A stretch of DNA of 64,000 nt from Stackebrandtia endophytica. Lineage in GTDB: Bacteria > Actinomycetota > Actinomycetes > Mycobacteriales > Micromonosporaceae. Both the position numbers and the translations under genes were made by a program. Below, piece by piece: positions 57,881-64,000 of the stretch. The notes beneath the pieces are model-generated. The model ran no database searches. It was given only the letters and a program-made list of their open reading frames with translations, and was not told the DNA's origin. The stretch covers positions 5,022,001-5,086,000 of the forward strand of contig NZ_VFOW01000001.1 in assembly GCF_006716355.1 (NCBI RefSeq), in the 5' to 3' direction. Positions within the stretch are counted from its first letter, which is position 1. Each line of letters begins with the position of its first letter.

Positions 57881-58005
57881 CGCCACGGCGCCCACGGGCG
57901 GGCCTGACAGGTGGAGACACCTGAGCACCACCACAACCGGAACCGAAGCGGCGCTAGCGCGCCCAAGTCACCATCGCGCGTCAGCGCACACAACGAGGGA
58001 GCACA

Positions 58006-60849
58006 ATGAGCGAGTCAGTGGATACCGCCGCGACCGGTCGCAGAGCCGCGAAGCGATCGAAGAACGGATCGGCCCCAAAGGGGTTGCCCGTGGAGCGGGT
58101 GTGGACCACCGAGGGCACCCACCCCTATGACGAGGTCACGTGGGAACGCCGCGACGTCGTCATGACCAACTGGCGTGACGGCACCGTCAACTTCGAACAG
58201 CGCGGGGTCGAGTTTCCCGGTTTCTGGAGTGTCAACGCCACCAACATCGTCACCTCCAAGTACTTCCGGGGCGCGGTGGGCACCGACGGTCGGGAGTGGA
58301 GTCTCAAGCAGCTCATCGACCGGGTGGTGAAGACGTACCGCAAGGCGGGGGAGGAGAACGGGTACTTCGGCACCGCCGACGACGCGCAGATCTTCGAGGA
58401 GGAGCTGACCTGGCTGCTGCTGCACCAGTACTTCAGCTTCAACTCGCCGGTGTGGTTCAACGTGGGCACTCCCTCGCCCGCGCAGGTCTCGGCGTGTTTC
58501 ATTCTCAGCGTCGACGACTCGATGGACTCCATCCTCGACTGGTACAAAGAGGAGGGTTTGATCTTCAAGGGCGGTTCCGGCTCGGGCGTCAACCTCTCCA
58601 ACATCCGGTCGTCCAAGGAGCTGCTGTCCTCCGGCGGTAACGCCTCGGGCCCGGTCAGCTTCATGCGCGGTGCCGACGCCTCCGCCGGCACCATCAAATC
58701 CGGTGGCGCGACCCGTCGCGCCGCCAAGATGGTCATCCTCGACGTCGATCACCCCGACATCGAGGAGTTCATCGACACCAAGGCCCGGGAAGAAGACAAG
58801 ATCCGGGCACTGCGCGACGCCGGGTTCGACATGGATCTGGGCGGCAAGGACATCGTGTCGGTGCAGTACCAGAACGCCAACAACTCGGTGCGGGTCTCCG
58901 ACGAGTTCATGACGGCGGTGGAGAACGGAACCGAGTTCGGGCTGCGCAGCCGACTCGACGGCAGCGTCATCGAGAACGTCGACGCCAAGAGCTTGTTCCG
59001 CAAGATGGCCCAGGCGGCCTGGGAGTGCGCCGACCCCGGCATCCAGTACGACGACACGATCAATGACTGGCACACCAACCCGGAGACGGGTCGGATCACG
59101 GCCAGCAACCCGTGCAGTGAGTACCTGTCGCTGGACAACTCCTCCTGCAACCTGGCGTCGCTGAACCTCCTGAAGTTCCTCAACGAGGACGGTTCCTTCG
59201 ACACCGAGCGGTTCGTCAAGGCCGTCGAGTTCGTCATCACCGCGATGGAGATCTCGATCTCCTTCGCCGACTTCCCGACCGAGAAGATCGGCGAGACCAC
59301 TCGCGACTACCGTCAGCTGGGCATCGGGTACGCCAACCTCGGCGCACTGTTGATGGCTTCGGGCATGGCTTACGACTCCGACGACGGACGGGCGTTGGCG
59401 GCGGCGATCACCGCGATCATGACCGGTGTCTCCTACCGACGCTCCGCCGAGATCGCCGGAGTGGTCGGCCCCTACGCCGGATACGCCCGCAACGCGCAGG
59501 CCCACCAGCGGGTCATGCGCAAGCACGCCGCCGCGATCGACGAGGTCACCACCACCAGCCCGTTGGCCAAGTCCATTCTGGCGTTGGCCGCTGCGGAGTG
59601 GCGGAACGGCAACCAGATCGGTGAGCGAAACGGCTGGCGTAACGCACAGGCGTCGGTGATCGCACCGACCGGCACCATCGGCTTCATGATGGACTGCGAC
59701 ACCACCGGAATCGAGCCGGACCTGGCACTGGTCAAGTTCAAGAAACTGGTCGGCGGCGGTTCCATGCAGATCGTCAACCAGACGGTGCCGCGGGCGTTGA
59801 AGACCCTGGGGTACACCGAGGAGACAACCGAGGCCATCGTCGAGTACATCGCCGAGAACGGTCACGTCGTGGACGCCCCGGGCCTGCGGCAGGAGCACTA
59901 CTCGGTGTTCGACTGCGCGATGGGGGAGCGTTCCATCTCGCCGATGGGGCACGTGCGCATGATGGCCGCCGCCCAGCCGTGGGTCAGCGGTGCCATCTCC
60001 AAGACAGTGAACGTCCCGGAGTCGGCGACCGTCGAGGACTTCGAACGCATCTACTTCGAGGGCTGGAAGCAGGGTCTGAAGGCGCTGGCGGTCTACCGGG
60101 AGAACTCGAAGGTCGGCCAGCCGTTGTCGGTGGCGAAATCCTCCGACGACAAGGCCGAGACCAAGACCGTCGAGGTCGAGTACAAGCCGGTTCGTAAGCG
60201 GCTGCCGAAGAAGCGTCCCAGCCAGACCGTGTCGTTCTCCGTCGGTGGTGCCGAGGGGTACATGACGGCGTCCAGCTACCCGGACAACGGTTTGGGTGAG
60301 GTCTTCTTCAAGATGTCGAAGCAGGGGTCGACCCTGGCGGGCATCATGGACGCGTTCTCGGTGGCGATCTCCATCGCCCTGCAGTACGGCGTGCCGTTGG
60401 AGAAGTACGTCGAGAAGTTCACCAACATGCGGTTCGAACCGGCCGGCATGACCGACGACCCGGACATCCGGATGGCGGCCTCGGTCGTGGACTACCTGTT
60501 CCGTCGGCTGGCGCTGGACTACCTGCCGTACCAGACCCGCGCGGACCTCGGCATTCTGACCGCCGCGGAACGGGCCGCCGAGGTTCGGGGCGAGGACCCG
60601 GCGTCGGTGCACTCGGAGGAGGACGAGGTCGACTTCGCGGCGCTGGCTTCCTCGGCGCCGATCGAGAAGGTCGTCGAGAAACTGGTGGAGCAGTCGCCCC
60701 AGGTGATCGGCTCCTCGACCGAACTGTTGGAGCGGGTGCAGGGCAAGGCGGCCGACGCGCCGTTGTGCATGACCTGCGGCACCAAGATGCGCCCGGCCGG
60801 CAGTTGCTACGTGTGTGAGGGCTGCGGCTCGACCAGCGGTTGCAGTTAG
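58006..60849 (+). CDS. nrdJ: Vitamin B12-dependent (class II) ribonucleotide reductase NrdJ
   Basis: A 947-residue adenosylcobalamin-dependent reductase making deoxynucleotides without oxygen. NPCSEYLSLDNSSCNLASLN supplies the active-site Asn, Cys and Glu; SPAQVSACFILSV holds a redox Cys; the C-terminal zinc-like tail reads CGTKMRPAGSCYVCEGCGS. GAGGGAG lies before the ATG. Its coupling to nrdR is the Streptomyces-type arrangement. A class I enzyme may exist elsewhere. A strong terminator follows. Confidence 0.97.
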   Translation: MSESVDTAATGRRAAKRSKNGSAPKGLPVERVWTTEGTHPYDEVTWERRDVVMTNWRDGTVNFEQRGVEFPGFWSVNATNIVTSKYFRGAVGTDGREWSLKQLIDRVVKTYRKAGEENGYFGTADDAQIFEEELTWLLLHQYFSFNSPVWFNVGTPSPAQVSACFILSVDDSMDSILDWYKEEGLIFKGGSGSGVNLSNIRSSKELLSSGGNASGPVSFMRGADASAGTIKSGGATRRAAKMVILDVDHPDIEEFIDTKAREEDKIRALRDAGFDMDLGGKDIVSVQYQNANNSVRVSDEFMTAVENGTEFGLRSRLDGSVIENVDAKSLFRKMAQAAWECADPGIQYDDTINDWHTNPETGRITASNPCSEYLSLDNSSCNLASLNLLKFLNEDGSFDTERFVKAVEFVITAMEISISFADFPTEKIGETTRDYRQLGIGYANLGALLMASGMAYDSDDGRALAAAITAIMTGVSYRRSAEIAGVVGPYAGYARNAQAHQRVMRKHAAAIDEVTTTSPLAKSILALAAAEWRNGNQIGERNGWRNAQASVIAPTGTIGFMMDCDTTGIEPDLALVKFKKLVGGGSMQIVNQTVPRALKTLGYTEETTEAIVEYIAENGHVVDAPGLRQEHYSVFDCAMGERSISPMGHVRMMAAAQPWVSGAISKTVNVPESATVEDFERIYFEGWKQGLKALAVYRENSKVGQPLSVAKSSDDKAETKTVEVEYKPVRKRLPKKRPSQTVSFSVGGAEGYMTASSYPDNGLGEVFFKMSKQGSTLAGIMDAFSVAISIALQYGVPLEKYVEKFTNMRFEPAGMTDDPDIRMAASVVDYLFRRLALDYLPYQTRADLGILTAAERAAEVRGEDPASVHSEEDEVDFAALASSAPIEKVVEKLVEQSPQVIGSSTELLERVQGKAADAPLCMTCGTKMRPAGSCYVCEGCGSTSGCS

Positions 60850-60856
60850 GTCGTTG

Positions 60857-60899
60857 ACGACGGGCGCCCCACCGAGTGCTTCGGTGGGGCGCCCGTCGT
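60857..60899 (+). terminator. Terminator hairpin after nrdJ
   Basis: A perfect 19-bp stem with a 5-base GTGCT loop, 7 bases past the stop. It is the longest perfect hairpin in the window. Confidence 0.9.
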
Positions 60900-60964
60900 G
60901 TTGTCGCGTGGTCCGGCGGCGGAATCTCGGGGGTGTGTCGTACCGGGCCGGTAGATTGCGGCCC

Positions 60965-61300
60965 ATGAGTTTGCGCATCGTCAACATCACCATGAACACG
61001 CCCGACCCACAGCGGTTGGCCGACTGGTGGGTCACCGCGCTGAACGGGGAGATCACCCAGAATCACGGTGACTTCATCTTCACCCGGTCGGGTGGAACCG
61101 GCTTGGCGTTTCAGCGTGCCGACGCGGTCGAGCCGAATAAGATCCACTTCGATCTGATGGCCGAGAACCGTGAGTCGGAAGTGGACCGTCTGGTGTCCCT
61201 GGGTGCTCGGCGAGTCGCCGACCGGGAGGCCCCGGGAATACAGTGGACGGTTCTGGCCGATCCCGACGGCAACGAGTTCTGTGTGACCGAGGCGCACTGA
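60965..61300 (+). CDS. VOC (glyoxalase/bleomycin-resistance-like) family protein
   Basis: A 111-residue single VOC-domain protein of the glyoxalase-like group (VNITMNTPDPQRLADWWVTA at the start, IHFDLMAENRESEVDRLVSL in the middle, LADPDGNEFCVTEA at the end). The metal-site His and Glu positions are in IHFDL and NEFCV. Members act as glyoxalases, dioxygenases or drug-binding proteins; the substrate is unknown. The ATG at 60965 is chosen because the 50 upstream codons look non-coding. The last codons form part of a downstream degenerate repeat. Confidence 0.85.
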   Translation: MSLRIVNITMNTPDPQRLADWWVTALNGEITQNHGDFIFTRSGGTGLAFQRADAVEPNKIHFDLMAENRESEVDRLVSLGARRVADREAPGIQWTVLADPDGNEFCVTEAH

Positions 61301-61362
61301 TCCGTAGGGCACTGATCGACGGCGCACTGGCATCGAGGGGCATTGATGTCAGTGCGCCGTCG
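61291..61362. repeat. Degenerate repeats and 13-bp inverted repeat after the VOC gene
   Basis: Units starting GGCGCACTG or GGGCACTG or GGGCATTG occur at 61291, 61307, 61321 and 61338. The first contains the last codons and the TGA stop. CGACGGCGCACTG (61317-61329) is perfectly inverted at 61350-61362 with a 20-base loop and could act as a terminator. The 250-base gap 61301-61550 otherwise holds only short direct repeats such as GTCACGGTCG. Confidence 0.65.
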
Positions 61363-61550
61363 ACGTCACGGTCGTAAGGGCTGTCACGGTCGCGAGCCCG
61401 AAGTCATCGGGCCTGAAGTCATGGCTCCGAGGCCGCCGACGGTCAAGGCGTACCGTAACCGTCGTGACCTGTCCGGCCCCGTTGTGGAAGGCTCACAACC
61501 CGCCGGTGCCGCTCACCATGGCGAACCGGCGGGTCGATGCTCCGGTGCGA

Positions 61551-62282
61551 TCAGCCGGACTCCTGGCGACTGATCGTCAGGCGAGTCCACGCGCCCAGCT
61601 GGATCTGGTCCCCGTCGGTGAGCGGCTGCGGCTGTCCCGGTTCGATCGGATCGGTGGCACCGTTGAGGTAGGTACCGTTGGCCGAACCCACGTCGACCAG
61701 CGCCCATCCGCCGTTCTCAGTGGCCACGATCGCGGCATGGGAGTGCGACACACCCGGATCCATCGGCGCACCGGACAGATCTATGTCGGGTTCGATACCG
61801 CGGCTGCGGCTGCGTCGACCGATGAACACCTGCTGACCGTTCAACACGAACCGGCGCGGTGGATACACCACTGGAAACTGGATCCCCCCGGCGTCGGGAC
61901 CGTTGAACCCCTGGATTCGACTGAAGTAGTCGCGGTCGGCGGCGGCGGTCAACAGCCACCCACTGTCGTCGACCGTCTCGACGGCGGGCGGTTCCGGGTC
62001 CTGTTGCGGGCGTATCGGATCGGTGGCGGGTTCCGGAGTGGGCGACTGCGGTGCCGATTCCAAGCCACCGGCGAAATCCGGGTGATCGGGGTTGGGCTCC
62101 CCGCACGCTTCGCAGAATCGACTGTTGCTCTGCGTCGTGTCACACTGCCGACAACTCCACGATCGGGGTGCCGGTGGCGCGGCCGACGCCGCTGTGGCGG
62201 GCGCCCCGGTTACCCGGGCGCCGCATTCCTCGCAATAGTCCAGTCCCTCCTCGACCTCGTGGCCGTTGGGACAGGTGTTCAT
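61551..62282 (-). CDS. Zinc-ribbon FHA-domain protein
   Basis: A 243-residue protein. Two zinc-ribbon motifs open it (CPNGHEVEEGLDYCEECGAR and CRQCDTTQSNSRFCEACGEP), a Pro/Glu-rich linker follows, and residues about 145-240 form an FHA domain with FIGRRSRSRG, the Ser-His region GVSHSHAAI and VGSANGTYLNG. FHA domains bind phosphothreonine, so it should dock to a Ser/Thr-kinase substrate. Its ATG overlaps the VWA stop by one base. It is the last gene of the operon. Confidence 0.88.
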   Translation of the reverse strand: MNTCPNGHEVEEGLDYCEECGARVTGAPATAASAAPPAPRSWSCRQCDTTQSNSRFCEACGEPNPDHPDFAGGLESAPQSPTPEPATDPIRPQQDPEPPAVETVDDSGWLLTAAADRDYFSRIQGFNGPDAGGIQFPVVYPPRRFVLNGQQVFIGRRSRSRGIEPDIDLSGAPMDPGVSHSHAAIVATENGGWALVDVGSANGTYLNGATDPIEPGQPQPLTDGDQIQLGAWTRLTISRQESG

Positions 62283-63577
62283 TACTCACCCCCACTGTCA
62301 GGATTTCGTCGCACCGTGATCGTCTTGACCGACTCCACATCGGCCATTTCGAGGTCGACGCTTTTGACCTGTTGCCTCATATGGACTCGCCCGGTGTCGA
62401 CGTCGACGTCGACCACCTTTGCCAGCAGCCGTGCGGTCCGTTCGTTCCCCGATTCGGTGGCCAGCTGCATGGCCCGTCCCAGCCGTTCGGTTGCCACATG
62501 GTTGTCGCCGGCCTTCGCGGCGGCCACACCCTCCTGAATCGCCGAGGCCAACTCGGCCTGTCCGGTGTAGTGGGCGACCTTCGGGTTGAGCTTGGTCGAC
62601 AACATGGTGTCGCCGGACCATCGTGCGGTGACCATGCTGCGGGCCAGCTCGGTACTGCCCGACAGGACGCTGATGTGGGCGGCCAACCGGTCGTCGTTCT
62701 CCTGGATCGGGGGAACGTCGACCCGGACGTGGAATTCACGGCTCTCGGCTCCCCAGGCCCCGGTCGGGTAGTCGCCGGTCTTGTCGTCGAGTTCGGTGCG
62801 CCGCGCGGTCAGATCCACGATGCTGGGGTTCATCTGCTTGATGAACCGGATGGTGTTGCGAGCCGGTGTGAAGACCCGCATGGTCAGGTCCCCGACGGTC
62901 TTCTTGGCGGCCTCCCCTGCGATCTTGGTGAATCCGTCGGACCACTCCGATTCCTCCGGCAATCCGGAGGCGGTACCCAACAGCCGGTCGGCGATCAACC
63001 GGATCTCGTTGCCGTGCCAGTCGTCGCCGATGCCGCACGCGTCGCAGATGAACCCGCCCTGGCACTCGTCCAGGACGGCGGTCAACGTCTCCCGGGATTC
63101 GTGCTGGTTGAAACCGTCGGTCAGCAGCAGTCCGTGTCGGACCTCCGCCGGTGAACCGGTGAGCACCTTGTGCGCGAGTTTGATCCAGGAGCTCATCGCG
63201 GTGCCACCGCCGGCGTGCAGCCGGTCGACGGCACGTGAGGCCTCGGCGCGGGTCTGCGGGTCGGCCACTGCGGTCGTCTCCGCGGCGGGGTAGACCATGA
63301 GGGCGATCGCGGCACCGGAGACCACCGCGAACCGGGTACCGTCGGGCAGGTTCTGGATCACGGCGCGAGTGGCGCGCTTGGCTTCGGCGATGCGCGAGCC
63401 CATCATCGATCCGGAGCAGTCGACCATGATGACCTGGGCCAAGCCGGTGTCGGTGACTCGACTGGGCGGGGTGGCGTTCTCGCTGGAGGTGATGGTGACG
63501 ATCGCGTCGACGGTGGTGTCGCCGACTCCCATGAATTCGTTGTGGTCGACGTCGATCCGGAAACCGGTGTCGGTCAT
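62282..63577 (-). CDS. VWA-domain protein
   Basis: A 431-residue protein with a von Willebrand A domain (about 40-230) carrying the MIDAS motif: DCSGSM, later Thr in GGTAMSSW and Asp in LLTDGFNQ. The C-terminal part is a beta-rich domain then a helical segment. ATG 63577 is set by AGGAGG at good spacing. It has no signal peptide, so it is cytosolic. Its start overlaps the PP2C stop by four bases. In actinobacteria such VWA proteins accompany PP2C, FHA and a PknG-like kinase; the kinase is not in the window. Confidence 0.88.
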   Translation of the reverse strand: MTDTGFRIDVDHNEFMGVGDTTVDAIVTITSSENATPPSRVTDTGLAQVIMVDCSGSMMGSRIAEAKRATRAVIQNLPDGTRFAVVSGAAIALMVYPAAETTAVADPQTRAEASRAVDRLHAGGGTAMSSWIKLAHKVLTGSPAEVRHGLLLTDGFNQHESRETLTAVLDECQGGFICDACGIGDDWHGNEIRLIADRLLGTASGLPEESEWSDGFTKIAGEAAKKTVGDLTMRVFTPARNTIRFIKQMNPSIVDLTARRTELDDKTGDYPTGAWGAESREFHVRVDVPPIQENDDRLAAHISVLSGSTELARSMVTARWSGDTMLSTKLNPKVAHYTGQAELASAIQEGVAAAKAGDNHVATERLGRAMQLATESGNERTARLLAKVVDVDVDTGRVHMRQQVKSVDLEMADVESVKTITVRRNPDSGGE

Positions 63578-64000
63578 GGGGACGGAACCTCCTGAGCGGT
63601 TGAGGGGAAGCGCGCGACGATGACGCTGATGTTGTCGCGGCCGCCGCAGCGGCGGGCCCAGTCGGTCAGCGACGACGCGATCCGGGTGCACGACGCGGTC
63701 TCGTCGATCAGTTGCGCGAGGTGGTCGTCGGATTCGAGATAGCCGGACAGCCCGTCGCTGCACACGACGAGGAGTCCGGGCTGCTCGGGTAGGACGGTGC
63801 GGGTGTTGGGCTCCAGCTTCGGTGCGTCGGAGCCCAACCAGGCCAACAACGCGTTGGCGTACGGGGTGCGGTAGCGCTCGTCGTCGGCGGGTACGCCCAT
63901 GGCGGCGAGTCGTCCGGTGTGGCTGTCGTCCACCGTGAGGCAGTAGCCCCGGTCCGGGGTCACCCAGTACGCACGGCTGTCACCGATCCAGGTCAGGTGG
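63574..64000 (-). CDS. PP2C-family Ser/Thr phosphatase (5' end beyond the window)
   Basis: About 142 C-terminal residues are visible, with the frame open to the right edge. GDSRAYWV, VVCSDGLSGYL and GGRDNISVIVARF are PP2C motifs with metal-binding aspartates. It is soluble as far as can be seen. It overlaps the VWA start (ATGA), so a PP2C-VWA-FHA operon is translationally coupled. It probably opposes a Ser/Thr kinase encoded further upstream. Confidence 0.88.
   Translation of the reverse strand, partial: HLTWIGDSRAYWVTPDRGYCLTVDDSHTGRLAAMGVPADDERYRTPYANALLAWLGSDAPKLEPNTRTVLPEQPGLLVVCSDGLSGYLESDDHLAQLIDETASCTRIASSLTDWARRCGGRDNISVIVARFPSTAQEVPSP

Noticed and set aside
57881-58005. Possible cobalamin riboswitch before nrdJ
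   Set aside because: The 125-base gap lacks a B12-box-like sequence; control is better explained by the NrdR boxes upstream of nrdR.
58015-61056. Very long open frame on the minus strand opposite nrdJ
   Set aside because: It is an antisense by-product of high GC content: it lacks any family motif, while nrdJ on the other strand is unambiguous.

Overview
The window is high-GC DNA with GTG/TTG starts, dense gene packing and long GC-rich hairpins that lack U-tails. Its gene families (DUF3046-recA-recX, actinobacterial qcrCAB with a diheme QcrC, DUF3043, adoK of the Rv2202c type, class II nrdJ behind nrdR) place it in the Actinomycetota. The gene mix fits a Micromonosporales/Glycomycetales-like organism (for example a Stackebrandtia relative). 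That narrower placement is inference, because no rRNA or tRNA is present to anchor it.

Layout. 1-3.9 kb: end of a MocR-like regulator, an MFS exporter, DUF3046, then recA-recX behind a LexA box. 4-6 kb: two less conserved genes, a secreted HNH lipoprotein and an AadA-like nucleotidyltransferase. 6-18 kb: citrate synthase, DUF1990, miaB, a PAS-PAS-GAF-SpoIIE phosphatase, a tyrosine-type phosphatase, DUF349, miaA, an aldo/keto reductase and a WG-repeat protein. 18.4-25 kb: a two-permease ABC-2 transporter, two small membrane proteins, a YghZ-like reductase, DUF3043 and murA. 25-30.6 kb: nadA, glycerate kinase, erpA, adoK and a cysteine desulfurase. 30.8-41.6 kb: the respiratory block, with ctaC-ctaF, two paralogous single-span membrane proteins, an orphan E1-like protein, a trpD-NUDIX-RAM operon, a degenerate receiver protein, then ctaE-qcrC-qcrA-qcrB. 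41.8-51.7 kb: an RSH-family ppGpp enzyme, a DnaQ/GIY-YIG fusion, an alpha/beta hydrolase, pepA, gcvT, cobT and dapF. 51.7-61.3 kb: malic enzyme, hflX, a secreted propeller-like protein, lexA and nrdR-nrdJ, then a VOC-fold protein. 61.5-64 kb: an FHA-VWA-PP2C operon cut by the right edge.

How the genes work together. recA, lexA and their LexA boxes form an SOS core. NrdR and its two boxes control the B12-dependent ribonucleotide reductase. cobT, also in the window, contributes to cobalamin assembly. ctaC/ctaF/ctaE and qcrCAB encode most of a bcc-aa3 supercomplex, but ctaD is absent. erpA and a cysteine desulfurase serve Fe-S assembly, and Fe-S or radical-SAM clients (nadA, miaB, qcrA) lie nearby. 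Many of the genes between 23 and 52 kb have counterparts in the Rv2190-Rv2213 region of Mycobacterium tuberculosis (glxK, erpA, adoK, ctaC, ctaF, trpD, ctaE, qcrCAB, DnaQ/UvrC-like, pepB, gcvT, cobT).

Most of the window is conserved housekeeping DNA. No CRISPR array, prophage, insertion sequence, tRNA or biosynthetic cluster was seen. The least explained items are the orphan E1-like protein, the RSH enzyme with an eroded synthetase site, the two membrane proteins inside the respiratory block, and short repeats that begin within the last codons of two genes and include their stop codons.
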